A DNA stretch of 64,000 bases from JAOPZW01 sp034664395. GTDB taxonomy: Bacteria; Actinomycetota; Thermoleophilia; Solirubrobacterales; Solirubrobacteraceae. The stretch lies in the NCBI GenBank assembly GCA_034664395.1, contig JAXDHQ010000309.1:1-64000 (forward strand). The letters run 5' to 3'. The notes under the pieces were generated by a model. It was not told the DNA's origin. It worked only from the letters and a program-made list of their open reading frames with translations, and did not search any database. This document shows, piece by piece, positions 28,111 to 37,412 of this stretch. Position 1 is the stretch's first letter. The number at the start of each line of letters is the position of its first letter. A program made the position numbers and the translations under genes.

Positions 28111-29097
28111 CTAGCGCAGCGCCGAGCCGAGCAGCTCCACGAGCAGCCCCGGATCGCGCCGCACGCGCTCGCTCGCGTCCGGCGCGCGCTTGACCAGCGG
28201 CAGGTCCTCGGCGCGCTCCAGGCGCCGCAGCCGGCCCTCGGCGATGAGGCGCTCGTCGACCGCTCCGAGGCGCCCCTCGAACGTCGTCCACACCGGCGTC
28301 CGAAGCGCGACGGCCTCGCGGTTGATCGTCCCGCCGGCGCTGACGACGACGTCGGCCAGCGCGATCAGCGACTGGGCGTCGATCGCCCGGTCGGGAACGA
28401 TCACGTCGCGCAGCGCCGCGCGCTGCTGGGGCGTCCGTGGCAACACGACGGTCTGCGTTCCGCGCAGGCGCTCGAGCACGGCGGCGAACAGCTCGTTCTC
28501 GAAGCGGTGGTACAGCGAGACCGACGGCGGAGTGCGCACGAGCGCGATCGGCTCGGCCGGGTCGAGCCCGAGCTCGTCGAGCACCGCCGGGTCGGGCTCG
28601 AAGTCGGCGAGGTAGTACTCCTCCTTCAGGCCCGGGTAGCGGCGCAGCTTGTCCGCCGCTCCGTAGCGGCGCAGGCGCTCGGGCGGGATCGCCTCGGGCA
28701 CGACGACCGCCTGCGCGAGCCGGCAGTTGACCGTGTGCTGCACGGTCGCCCACTCGTAGTCGAACATCGTCGCGCACGGAATGCGCAGCAGCCGCGCGGC
28801 GACGGTGACGTCGTTGGAGCCGTGGCCGAGGGCGAGGTCGAAGGGCCCCTCGCGCCGCGCCCAGCGCACGAGCACGGCCGACCGGTCGACGAGGCCGAGC
28901 GCCTTGGCCGCGACGCGCCCGCCGCGGTGGCGCCCGATGACCTCGTGCTCGATGCCAAAGCGCTCGCACAGGCCCACGGTCTGGGCGAAGTCGCGCGCGG
29001 TCACGCGGACCTCGTCGCCGCGCGCGCGCAGCCGGTCGATGACCGGTCGCAGCACGAGGACGTGCGGGCTGTTGGTGAGGTCGATCCAGACGCGCAT
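28111..29097 (-). CDS. DUF354 glycosyltransferase-like protein
   Basis: 328 residues from ATG 29097; a TTG at 29112 would add five residues. MRVWIDLTNSPHVLVLRPVI is the characteristic start of DUF354 proteins, which look like GT-B enzymes of the MurG/UDP-GlcNAc-epimerase fold. SAGGTINREAVALRTPVWTTF near the end matches the nucleotide-sugar site of that fold. Function not established for the family; its position beside the sugar dehydratase supports a role in surface glycan assembly. Confidence 0.82.
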   Translation of the reverse strand: MRVWIDLTNSPHVLVLRPVIDRLRARGDEVRVTARDFAQTVGLCERFGIEHEVIGRHRGGRVAAKALGLVDRSAVLVRWARREGPFDLALGHGSNDVTVAARLLRIPCATMFDYEWATVQHTVNCRLAQAVVVPEAIPPERLRRYGAADKLRRYPGLKEEYYLADFEPDPAVLDELGLDPAEPIALVRTPPSVSLYHRFENELFAAVLERLRGTQTVVLPRTPQQRAALRDVIVPDRAIDAQSLIALADVVVSAGGTINREAVALRTPVWTTFEGRLGAVDERLIAEGRLRRLERAEDLPLVKRAPDASERVRRDPGLLVELLGSALR

Positions 29098-29148
29098 CGG
29101 CGAGGCGGGCAAGCCTACGAGACCCGGAGCCGACTACCCTGACCCGTC

Positions 29149-29802
29149 GTGCTCGCGACCGTCCTCGTCCTCGCCTCCGTCACCGACCGCCTCGCGCAGT
29201 TCGCCACCAACGTGGTCGGCGACCTCGGCCTGCCCGGCATCTTCCTGCTGATGGCGCCCGAGAGCGCGTGCATCCCGATCCCCTCCGAGGCGACGATGCT
29301 GTTCGCCGGCTTCAACGTCTCCGAGGGCCGCTACACGCTCTTCGAGGCCGTGGCGGTCGGCTCGCTGGCGAACCTCGTCGGCTCGTGGATCGCCTACGCC
29401 GTCGGGTACTACGGGCGCGTCGAGCTGCTCGAGAAGCACGGCCGGAGGCTGCACATCAAGCCGTCGCACCTGGCGTGGGCCGATCGCTGGTTCGAGCGCT
29501 ACGGCTCGGCCGCGGTCTTCTTCAGCCGCATGCTCCCGGTGATCCGGACGTTCATCTCGCTGCCCGCCGGCGTCGCCCGCATGCCGTTCTGGAAGTTCAG
29601 CGTGCTCACGCTGGCCGGCTGCATCCCGTGGATCTTCATGCTCACGTTCATCGGCCAGCAGGTCGGGGCCAACTGGGAGAGCTGGAAGAACTCGCTGCAC
29701 TACGTCGACTACGCCGTGCTGGCGCTGATCGTCCTCGGCGTGGTCTTCCTGTTCGTGCGCTGGCGGCGCAGCCGCGCGCGCACCGCGGATGCCACGGCCT
29801 GA
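29149..29802 (+). CDS. DedA-family membrane protein
   Basis: 217 residues, GTG start, about five hydrophobic segments. Family motifs are ESACIPIPSEATMLFAG near the amino end, the re-entrant region GSLANLVGSWIAY, and FFSRMLPVIRTFISLPAG with the conserved Arg residues. DedA proteins include UptA-type transporters that return undecaprenyl phosphate to the inner leaflet; others translocate phospholipids. The 14-base overlap with uppP, which makes undecaprenyl phosphate, favours a carrier-recycling role here. Confidence 0.88.
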   Translation: MLATVLVLASVTDRLAQFATNVVGDLGLPGIFLLMAPESACIPIPSEATMLFAGFNVSEGRYTLFEAVAVGSLANLVGSWIAYAVGYYGRVELLEKHGRRLHIKPSHLAWADRWFERYGSAAVFFSRMLPVIRTFISLPAGVARMPFWKFSVLTLAGCIPWIFMLTFIGQQVGANWESWKNSLHYVDYAVLALIVLGVVFLFVRWRRSRARTADATA

Positions 29803-30606
29803 GGCCGGGCTGCCGCTGCGCCACGCGCTGGCGCTCGGCGCCCTGCACGGGCCCGCCGAGCTGCTGCCGGTCTCGTCCTCGGCGCACACGACGCTCGTCC
29901 CCTGGCTGCTGGACTGGCCCTACGCCGAGCTCGACCCCGAGCTGCGCAAGGCGTTCGAGGTGGCGCTGCACGCCGGCACCGCGGCCGCGCTGCTGGTCGG
30001 GCTGCGCGACGAGGTCGGCGCCGCGGTGCGCGGGTTCGACCGCCGCCGCGCCGTGCTCGTGCTCGGGTCGTTCGTCCCGCCGGCGATCGTCGGCTACACG
30101 CTCGAGCGCCCGATCGAGGAGCGCCTCGGGACGCCGCCGACGATCGCGGTCGGCCTGCTGCTCGGCGCGGCGGCGATGGCGCTGGCCGACGCGCTGGCGC
30201 CGCGGCGGCGCGGGCGCGACGACGCCAACGCCGTCGACGCCCTCGCCCTCGGCCTGGCGCAGGCGTGCGCGCTCATGCCCGGCGTGTCGCGCAACGGGAT
30301 GACGCTCGCCGCCGCCCGCGCGCGCGGCTTCGACCGCGCCGACGCCAACGCGCTCTCGCGCCACGTGGCGCTGCCGATCATCGTCGGCGCCACGGCGCTG
30401 AAGGGCACGCGCCTGGCGCGCCGCGGGGTGCCGCGGCCCGTCGCCAGCGCGTTCGCGGCCGGCATCGGCGCCGCCTTCGTCTCGACGCTGGCCTCGGTGC
30501 GGATCATCCGCGCGGTCGAGCGCGACCGCTCGCTGGCGCCGTACGCGGCCTACCGCGCGGCGCTCGGCGCCGTGGTGCTCCGGCGCGCTTGGCACAATCG
30601 AAGGCG

Positions 30607-30610
<4 letters not shown>
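29789..30610 (+). CDS. uppP: undecaprenyl-diphosphatase
   Basis: 273 residues, polytopic. The two active-site regions are recognisable: GALHGPAELLPVSSSAHT (catalytic Glu and Ser-rich segment) and MPGVSRNGMT (PGxSR motif). It removes one phosphate from undecaprenyl diphosphate so that the lipid carrier can be reused for peptidoglycan and the capsule-like polymer. The first motif has Ala where Thr usually precedes Glu, a mild variation. Overlaps: 14 bases with dedA upstream, 4 bases (ATGA) with purM downstream. Confidence 0.88.
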
Positions 30611-31671
<1,061 letters not shown>

Positions 31672-31684
31672 GCGCCCGGCGCCC

Positions 31685-32872
31685 TCAGAAGATCTCCGGG
31701 CACCACGGCTCGACGTCGCCGCGGAAGGCGCGCGCCGCGCGCAGCAGGGAACCTGAGCGCAGCTCGCGCACGCGCCCGGCCGCCGCGAGCTCGAGCAGCG
31801 TCGTCCCCCCCAGGTACGCGGCGCCCAGCGTGGCGGCGTCGAGCGCGAGGTCGGGCTCGGCCTGGGTGCGCTCGCACCCGTCGGCGTCCAGGCGCCAGCG
31901 GCCCTCGTTCCAGGCGCAGAAGGCGTCGCTCACTTCGAGCACAACGTCGGGCGCCACGGCGTAGGCGCGCTGCGACAGCGCGGCGCCGACGTCGACGATC
32001 CGCACCCACAGCCCCTCGCTCACCGTGGCCCGCAGCGCCCGCGGGTCGGTGAGCATGAGGACCAGGGGCTCGTCGACCGGCGCCAGGTCCCACGTCGTCG
32101 ACGTCGTGAGGTCCTGGTCGAGCAGGAACGCCCACAGCCGGGCGCGCGCCTCGGGCGTCTCGGCCACGAGCTCGCGCACGCGAACGTCGCCCGCGGGCCC
32201 GTCCTCGCCGTGGGACCGCCGTACCGCGTACAGCGCGTACCCGCCGTCGACGACGACCGCCTGCACGGGCTGGGCGCCGTCGCGGCGCGACACCGGGTCG
32301 AACAGCCGCCCCTCCCACCACGGCCCCGGACGGTCGAGCATCCCCGGGCGCCCGGCGCGCACCCGCTCGTGGACCGGACGCATGGCGTCGACGTGGTCGG
32401 CGGCCGGCCCGGCCGCGAGCGGCGCCCCGGCGGGCGGCGGATCGACCAGCCGCGCGGCCGGGCGGCGCGCCCGGACCTCGAGCACGTCGGCCGACGGCCC
32501 GTAGCCGAAGCGCCCGTAGATCGAGCCCTCCGAGGCCCACAGCGCGGCTACCGGCTCGCCGCGCTCGCGCACGTCGGCGAGCTGGCGGCGCATCATCTCG
32601 GTCAGGAGCCCGCGGCGGCGATGGGTCGGGCGCACCCCGACCCCGGTCACCGCGGCGCAGGGCACGACGGCGCCGGGCACGGTGAGCTGCCGGGTGAACG
32701 CGGTCGCCCCGGCCACGAGGCGCCCGTCGTCGAACCACGCCAGCGAGCGGTCGGGCTCGAACTGGCGGCCGTAGAGCTCGCGCTCGGGCTCCTCCAGCTC
32801 GCGGTGGAAGGCGGCGACCACGGCGCGGCTGAAGTCGTCCGCCTCGTCGCGGGTGGCGGGGCGCAGCTCCAT
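31685..32872 (-). CDS. Eis-type GNAT N-acetyltransferase
   Basis: 395 residues, the length of the Eis family. An amino GNAT domain carries the acetyl-CoA loop VGVRPTHRRRGLLTEMM; a second GNAT-like region and a carboxyl SCP2-like domain follow. It ends in CPEIF, with the terminal Phe whose carboxylate serves in catalysis in Eis enzymes. Family members acetylate amines of aminoglycosides, polyamines or proteins; the natural substrate here is unknown. Confidence 0.88.
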   Translation of the reverse strand: MELRPATRDEADDFSRAVVAAFHRELEEPERELYGRQFEPDRSLAWFDDGRLVAGATAFTRQLTVPGAVVPCAAVTGVGVRPTHRRRGLLTEMMRRQLADVRERGEPVAALWASEGSIYGRFGYGPSADVLEVRARRPAARLVDPPPAGAPLAAGPAADHVDAMRPVHERVRAGRPGMLDRPGPWWEGRLFDPVSRRDGAQPVQAVVVDGGYALYAVRRSHGEDGPAGDVRVRELVAETPEARARLWAFLLDQDLTTSTTWDLAPVDEPLVLMLTDPRALRATVSEGLWVRIVDVGAALSQRAYAVAPDVVLEVSDAFCAWNEGRWRLDADGCERTQAEPDLALDAATLGAAYLGGTTLLELAAAGRVRELRSGSLLRAARAFRGDVEPWCPEIF

Positions 32873-33204
32873 GACCGGGTGGTCTATCAGGACGCCTGCC
32901 CCGAAAAGGTGCGGGCGGGCGGCCCCCCAGCCGCCCGCCCGCTTGTCCGTCCCCCGGGGTGTGTCTGCCCCTGGAGCCTGTGAAGCGTGCCGCCCCCCGA
33001 TGATCGGCCGGCGCGCGCGGAACTTGCGCGCCGCCGGACACGGTGCCCCACAACGCGGAGCGCCCCGGGGGGGCCGGGGCGCTCTGAGGTCCTACATGGG
33101 GGTGATATGGGAAGGAACTGCTAGGGGTGTGCTCCTCTTAACGGCGGGATCCGCCCACCCTTGAGTCCCCGTCCGTGGGTTGGACGTTCGTATGAGAACG
33201 GCCC
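32873..33204. other. gene-free stretch with GC-rich hairpins
   Basis: 332 bp between the Eis-type gene and the FlaG-like gene, both on the minus strand. It holds three hairpins: 32911-32942, 33058-33084 (11-bp stem GAGCGCCCCGG with a 5-G loop) and a small GGCGG-GAT-CCGCC at 33143-33155. The Eis-type promoter must lie at its left end. No gene was recognised. Confidence 0.6.
32911..32942. terminator. perfect 13-bp GC hairpin
   Basis: GCGGGCGGGCGGC and its exact complement enclose a CCCCCA loop. Read on the minus strand it is followed by ACCTTTTCGG, so it fits a terminator for transcription coming from the FlaG-like gene. It lies 39 bases upstream of the Eis-type start and could also affect that leader. 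Confidence 0.6.
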
Positions 33205-33606
33205 TCAGGAACCGCTCTCGAGCTCGCGCGCCAGCCGCTGCGGATCGATCGCATCGGCGAGCGGCACCGGCCGGAGAACGCCTTCCTCGTCGTCGACCAG
33301 CGAGGCCGAGACGCCCCCGTCGAGCTCGAAGCGCACGGCGCGGCCCTGCGCGTGCAGCTCGTCGGCCAGATCCGCCGCCGCGTCCATCTCCGCCCGGACC
33401 TCGGGCGGGATCGGCGACCGATCGGGCCGCTGCGCGCGCGCCGCGGTGTCGACGGTCGACTCGGCAGAGGTCGATCCTGCCGACGGGGACGCGTCGAAGG
33501 TCATAGTGCGCTGCGATCCTCCCTGAGGGTCTTGCCCGGCGCCTTCCATGGCCCCGGCGGTCATCTCTTGGTTCGACGGACGGCGGCGGAACTTGAACCG
33601 CTTCAT
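33205..33606 (-). CDS. small FlaG-like protein (flagellar context)
   Basis: 133 residues. The first half is polar and probably disordered; the second half (about 68-125) has EMDAAADLADELHAQGR, a helix, then VRFELDGGVSASLVDDEEGVLRPVPLADAID. This matches the layout of FlaG: a helix, a beta hairpin with conserved Phe-Glu, and a late I/V-x-x-I/V-P motif. FlaG proteins affect flagellar filament length. The link rests on this pattern and on divergent fliA next door; similarity is weak and another role is possible. Confidence 0.45.
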   Translation of the reverse strand: MKRFKFRRRPSNQEMTAGAMEGAGQDPQGGSQRTMTFDASPSAGSTSAESTVDTAARAQRPDRSPIPPEVRAEMDAAADLADELHAQGRAVRFELDGGVSASLVDDEEGVLRPVPLADAIDPQRLARELESGS

Positions 33607-33774
33607 GCCGTGGCCGGCACATTGACCCCGCGCACGGCGGGCTGGAGGGCGGCAGCCATGCCCGAGTCATCGGCGCTCGTCGACGATCCTGAACGCGCGC
33701 GCGCGTAGGCGAGCGTGTGCGCGCCATCACATCCCCACTTCTGGGGAGACGCCGTGCAACGGCCGTCCACGCCT

Positions 33775-33802
33775 TCAAGCGAACGCACCCGTACGCCGAT
33801 AG
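33775..33802 (+). promoter_or_regulatory. FliA (sigma-28)-type promoter of fliA
   Basis: TCAAG at 33775-33779 and GCCGATAG at 33795-33802 are separated by 15 bases. This is the arrangement of FliA-class promoters (for instance TCAAG-N15-GCCGATA as used for pseudomonad class IV flagellar genes; TAAA-N15-GCCGATAA in enterics). It lies 42 bases before the fliA start, on the same strand. Confidence 0.65.
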
Positions 33803-33843
33803 CCCCCTCGTCCGGTCCCATCAGCCCTTCAAGGAGAACGAGC

Positions 33844-34665
33844 ATGACGCTCGCCACCGCGCCCCGCCCGACGGGTCGCAGGATGTCATCGGAGGACTCC
33901 CTCGCCCTGTGGCGTGAGTACCGTCGCACGAACGATCGCGCCCTCCGCGACCGCCTGGTCCTGACCTTCGCCCCCCTGGTCAAGTACATCGTCTACAAGA
34001 AGCTGCGCGAGATGCCCGCCCGCTGCGAGGCGGAGGACTTCATCGCCTGCGGCCTCGAGGCGCTGATCCACTCGATCGAGCGCTACGACCCGGCGAAGGG
34101 CGCCACGCTCGAGCAGTACGCGTGGACGCGGATCCACGGCGCCGTCCTCGACGAGCTCCGCCGCCAGGACTGGGCACCCCGCTCGGTCCGCCGCTGGGAG
34201 CGCGACATCGAGAAGGTGGTCGAGCATTTCACCGTGTTGCACAACCGCCGGCCCACGACCGAGGAGGTCGCCGACGCGCTGGGCGTCGAGGTCCCCGAGC
34301 TGCGCCGCCGCCGCGACGAGATCTCCCGCTCCGAGGTCTCCTCGCTCAACACGCCGGTGCTCGCCGACGACCACACCACGATCGAGCGCATCGACACGAT
34401 CGCCGGCGACGACGAGCGCCAGGACCCGCTGCACGCGGCCGCCACCAGCGAGGCCAAGGACCTCTTCCGCGCCGCCTTCGCCCGCCTTCCGCGCCGCGAG
34501 CGCGAGGTCGCGGTCCTGCTGTACGTCAAGCACCTGACGCTCGCCGAGATCGGCCAGATCCTCGGCGTGTCGGAGAGCCGTGTGTGCCAGATCCACACGG
34601 CGATGAAGAAGACGCTGCGCACCGCTCTGGAGGCGGACGAGCAGCTCTTCTCGATGGTGGCCTAG
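33844..34665 (+). CDS. fliA: FliA/WhiG-type sigma factor (sigma-28)
   Basis: 273 residues from ATG 33844, with AAGGAG 7 bases upstream. Region 2 (VKYIVYKKLREMPARCEAEDFIACGLEALI, then YAWTRIHGAVLDELRRQDWAPRSVRR) has the DELR-x-x-D-W-x-P-R-S motif that marks the FliA/WhiG/SigD group. Region 3 (RRPTTEEVADALGV) and region 4 (LPRREREVAVLLYVKHLTLAEIGQILGVSESRVCQIH) are complete. FliA directs late flagellar genes; WhiG directs sporulation in Streptomyces. Adjacent csrA and a FlaG-like gene favour the flagellar role. A FliA-type promoter upstream suggests self-activation. Confidence 0.93.
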   Translation: MTLATAPRPTGRRMSSEDSLALWREYRRTNDRALRDRLVLTFAPLVKYIVYKKLREMPARCEAEDFIACGLEALIHSIERYDPAKGATLEQYAWTRIHGAVLDELRRQDWAPRSVRRWERDIEKVVEHFTVLHNRRPTTEEVADALGVEVPELRRRRDEISRSEVSSLNTPVLADDHTTIERIDTIAGDDERQDPLHAAATSEAKDLFRAAFARLPRREREVAVLLYVKHLTLAEIGQILGVSESRVCQIHTAMKKTLRTALEADEQLFSMVA

Positions 34666-34698
34666 GCCGCCATCGAGTCTCGGCGGCAGACCGGACAC

Positions 34699-34725
34699 GG
34701 CGGAGGCCTCCCACGGGCCTCCGCC
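34699..34725 (+). terminator. hairpin between fliA and csrA
   Basis: A 9-bp stem, GGCGGAGGC with GCCTCCGCC, around a 9-base loop, 33 bases after the fliA stop. It may stop fliA transcripts or partly uncouple csrA. There is no T-run. Confidence 0.5.
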
Positions 34726-34793
34726 ACCGCCGCCCCCCGGAGCGCCGCGTCGCCTCCGGCCTTCCTGCGATGATCCGCGCTCCCCGCGCGCAC

Positions 34794-34808
34794 CAGCAGG
34801 AGGTGCTG
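34794..34808 (+). promoter_or_regulatory. GGAGG-loop hairpin over the csrA ribosome-binding site
   Basis: CAGCA (34794-34798) and TGCTG (34804-34808) pair around a GGAGG loop (34799-34803) that is the Shine-Dalgarno sequence, 2 bases before the ATG. A GGA in a short hairpin loop overlapping the ribosome-binding site is the known form of CsrA binding sites, so CsrA probably represses its own translation. Confidence 0.6.
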
Positions 34809-34810
34809 CC

Positions 34811-35032
34811 ATGCTGATCATCACCAGACGAGCCGGCGAGAAGATCCGTATCGGCGACGACGTCTGCATCGAGGTGATGGAGGTCAGCGGCTCGACGGTG
34901 CGCGTCGGCATCGCCGCGCCGCGGTCGATCCCCGTGTACCGCGAGGAGATCTGGGCCGCGGTGGCGGCCGAGCACGCCGCGGCCGCGAAGTCCGGCGCGT
35001 CGCCGGCGCCCGGTGGGCCGGGCAGTATCTGA
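34811..35032 (+). CDS. csrA: carbon storage regulator / translational repressor CsrA
   Basis: 73 residues. MLIITRRAGEKIRIGDDVCIEVMEV and the RVGIAAPRSIPVYREEI segment are the conserved CsrA core; the RNA-binding Leu4 and Arg44-like residues are in place. The last about 20 residues (Ala/Ser/Gly/Pro-rich) are an extension. CsrA dimers bind GGA-loop hairpins in mRNA leaders; in Gram-positive bacteria CsrA controls flagellin translation with FliW. No fliW is in the window. A canonical CsrA-site-like hairpin covers its own ribosome-binding site. Confidence 0.95.
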   Translation: MLIITRRAGEKIRIGDDVCIEVMEVSGSTVRVGIAAPRSIPVYREEIWAAVAAEHAAAAKSGASPAPGGPGSI

Positions 35033-35035
35033 GGC

Positions 35036-35059
35036 AGGCGGGAATCGCGCTCCCCGCCT
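35036..35059 (+). terminator. hairpin after csrA
   Basis: AGGCGGG (35036-35042) pairs with CCCGCCT (35053-35059) around a 10-base loop, just after the csrA stop and before the convergent DsbA-like gene's stop at 35074; a short CTTTC follows. Confidence 0.5.
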
Positions 35060-35073
35060 CGACCGCCTTTCGG

Positions 35074-35880
35074 CTAGTCCGCCCGCCAGAGCATGCCCGT
35101 CAGGGTCTGCTCCGGCTTCAGCCGCCACTCGCTGGCGAGCCGCCACAGCTCGGCGGCGACGAGCGTGACCGGCTGGTCGCACACCGCCGCCACCTCGGCG
35201 GTCGAGATGCGCCCGAAGCGGCGCACCGCCTCCTCGACGTCGGGCAGCGGCTGCGGGCTGGCCCCAGCGGCGGCCACGGCCGCGCGCAGGGCGCCGGGAT
35301 CGCCGCCGTCGTAGAGCCAGTGGACGCCACCGCCGTTGCCGTCCGCCTTGCCGTGGACGGCGAACGTCGGCAACGGCACGCGCGCCTCGCCGTCGCGCGC
35401 GGCGTCGCGGGCGCGCTCGAGGTCGGCCCCGAACGCCTCCAGGCTGGCGTGCGAACGCAGATCGATGGCGAACCGCTCGACGTCCAGGCCGGGCACGAGC
35501 CGAGCGACGTCGACGAGCGCGTCGAACGTGTCGAGCTTGCGCCGGTCGACCATCAGCCCCTCGCGCACGACGCGCAGGTAGGCCCCGTCGAGGTCCTGGT
35601 CGGCGGCGGCCTTGACCGCCTGGCAGGCCGGGTAGGAGGAGGCCGGCGGGGCGTCGAGCCACAGGCGCGGGTCGGTGGGCATCCCGCTGGCCGCGGCGGC
35701 GTCGAGAACGCGGCGCATGGTCTCGACCGGGTTGCGGAACTCCCGTGCCATCCCGCCCATGACGTAGGTGATCCGAAGGTCGGTGCCGAACTCAGCCTGA
35801 AGGCGGCGAAGACCCGGTTCGGCCGCCCACGACCACGGGCAGGCAGGGTCGGTGAAGTACGTCACATGAACGGCGCCCAC
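35074..35880 (-). CDS. DsbA-family (FrnE-like) thioredoxin-fold protein
   Basis: 268 residues. VTYFTDPACPWSWAAEPGLRRL is the start of DsbA/FrnE-like proteins, but the active site reads CPWS, with only one Cys, so it is unlikely to catalyse ordinary dithiol exchange. A helical insert (about 65-165) and TFAVHGKADGNGG (cis-Pro loop, LPTF) follow. A winged-helix-like tail (RFGRISTAEVAAVC) is present, as in some actinobacterial DsbA proteins. Cytoplasmic, no signal peptide. Only 17 bases separate its GTG start from the divergent kinase gene. Confidence 0.8.
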   Translation of the reverse strand: MGAVHVTYFTDPACPWSWAAEPGLRRLQAEFGTDLRITYVMGGMAREFRNPVETMRRVLDAAAASGMPTDPRLWLDAPPASSYPACQAVKAAADQDLDGAYLRVVREGLMVDRRKLDTFDALVDVARLVPGLDVERFAIDLRSHASLEAFGADLERARDAARDGEARVPLPTFAVHGKADGNGGGVHWLYDGGDPGALRAAVAAAGASPQPLPDVEEAVRRFGRISTAEVAAVCDQPVTLVAAELWRLASEWRLKPEQTLTGMLWRAD

Positions 35881-35897
35881 ATCCGCACAATAAAGGC

Positions 35898-37412
35898 ATG
35901 AGCTCCCAGGTCGGCACGCTTCTCTCTGGGCGCTATCGGCTCGACGCGCAGATCGGCGCGGGCGGGATGTCGACCGTCTACCGGGCCTTCGACACCCTGC
36001 TCGAGCGCCAGGTCGCGATCAAGCTCATGCACCGCGAGATCGCCTCGGATTCCGACCAGCTCGAGCGCTTCCGGCGCGAGGCGCGCGCCGTCGCGCTGCT
36101 CAACCATCCCCACGTCGTCGGGGTCATCGACGCCGGCGACGACAAGGATCCGCTGAGCCCGATGCCGTACATCGTCTTCGAGTACGTCGAGGGCGAGACG
36201 CTCAAGGACCGCATCCGCCGCCACGGCCGCCTGCCCGTCGGCGAGGCGGTCGCCTACGGGATCGAGATCGCCCGCGCGCTGGGCGCCGCCCACGACCGGC
36301 GCATCGTCCACCGCGACGTCAAGCCCCAGAACGTCCTCATCGACGAGGAGGGGACGGCCAAGATCACCGACTTCGGGATCGCCCGCTCGCTGGCCGAGGA
36401 GGGGCTGACCGCCGACGGGCGCGTGCTGGGGACGACGGACTACGTCTCGCCCGAGCAGGCGCTGGGCCAGGACGTCGGGCCCCAGAGCGACATCTACTCG
36501 CTGGGCATCGTGCTCTTCGAGATGCTCACCGGCGACGTGCCCTTCCACGGCGAGAACCAGGTCGCGGTGGCGATGAAGCACGTGCGCGAGGAGCTGCCCG
36601 ACGTCCAGCTCCGGCGACCGGAGGTCTCCAGCGCGCTGGCCTCGGTGGTCGACCGCGCCACCGCCCGCGACCTCGACCGGCGCTACGCCACCGACCAGGA
36701 GCTCATCGACGACCTCGAGGACGTCCTGGCGATCGAGACCGCGCGCTCGGGCCATGCCACCGGCGAGGCGACGGCCGTCATCCGCACGCTGCCGTCGAGC
36801 ACCCGCCGGCGCCTGCCCCTGCGCCTGCGCCACCCGCTGCGCCTGTTCGTAGCGCTGCTGCTCGTCGGCGCCGCGGTCGCGGTCGTCCTGGTCGTCCTCG
36901 CGGCCGGCCGCGCCCAGCACGGCGCCCAGCCCATCCGCGACTTCCAGCCGCCGGCGCACACCGACCTCGTCCCGTTCTCGCTCAAGCAGGACGCCGCCGA
37001 GGACTACGACCCGTTCGGCAGCAACGGCGAGCACCACGCCCAGGCCAAGGCGGTCGTCGACGGCGACACCGGCACGTTCTGGTCGACCGAGACCTACGAG
37101 GGCGGCACGCTCAACAACAAGCCCGGCGTGGGCATCTACGTCATCGCCGACCCGACGGTGGCCGCGCGCGAGATGCAGATCATCACGCCGACCAAGGGCT
37201 GGGACGGCAGCGTCTACGTCGCCAAGGCCGGCGCGGCGCCCAAGACCATCGACGGATGGACGCGCGTCGGGGACATCAGCGGCGCCCAGACCAGCGAGCA
37301 CGTGGGGCTCGACACGGCGCGCAACCGCTACCGCTACTACCTGGTCTGGATCACCAAGCTGCCGCCGGGCGCCAGCAAGGTCGAGATCGCCGAGATCCGG
37401 CTGTTCCGGTAG
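35898..37412 (+). CDS. Ser/Thr protein kinase with external discoidin-like domain
   Basis: 504 residues. The kinase domain (about 12-270) is complete: GAGGMSTVYRA (Gly loop), VAIKLM (Lys), HRDVKPQNVLI (catalytic loop), DFGIA, and YVSPEQ. A basic juxtamembrane stretch and one membrane helix (about 313-336) follow. The external part (about 365-504) resembles an F5/8C discoidin-type sugar-binding fold: AVVDGDTGTFWSTETY, VAAREMQIITPT, YRYYLVWITKLP, VEIAEIRLF. It has no PASTA repeats, so it probably senses a different envelope ligand, perhaps a glycan. It converges with ddl across a 323-bp gap. Confidence 0.9.
   Translation: MSSQVGTLLSGRYRLDAQIGAGGMSTVYRAFDTLLERQVAIKLMHREIASDSDQLERFRREARAVALLNHPHVVGVIDAGDDKDPLSPMPYIVFEYVEGETLKDRIRRHGRLPVGEAVAYGIEIARALGAAHDRRIVHRDVKPQNVLIDEEGTAKITDFGIARSLAEEGLTADGRVLGTTDYVSPEQALGQDVGPQSDIYSLGIVLFEMLTGDVPFHGENQVAVAMKHVREELPDVQLRRPEVSSALASVVDRATARDLDRRYATDQELIDDLEDVLAIETARSGHATGEATAVIRTLPSSTRRRLPLRLRHPLRLFVALLLVGAAVAVVLVVLAAGRAQHGAQPIRDFQPPAHTDLVPFSLKQDAAEDYDPFGSNGEHHAQAKAVVDGDTGTFWSTETYEGGTLNNKPGVGIYVIADPTVAAREMQIITPTKGWDGSVYVAKAGAAPKTIDGWTRVGDISGAQTSEHVGLDTARNRYRYYLVWITKLPPGASKVEIAEIRLFR

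Noticed and set aside
26107..29142. 1011-codon plus-strand open frame over the dehydratase and DUF354 genes
   Set aside because: It is antisense to two clear genes; its His/Arg/Asp/Leu-rich composition is a high-GC codon shadow.
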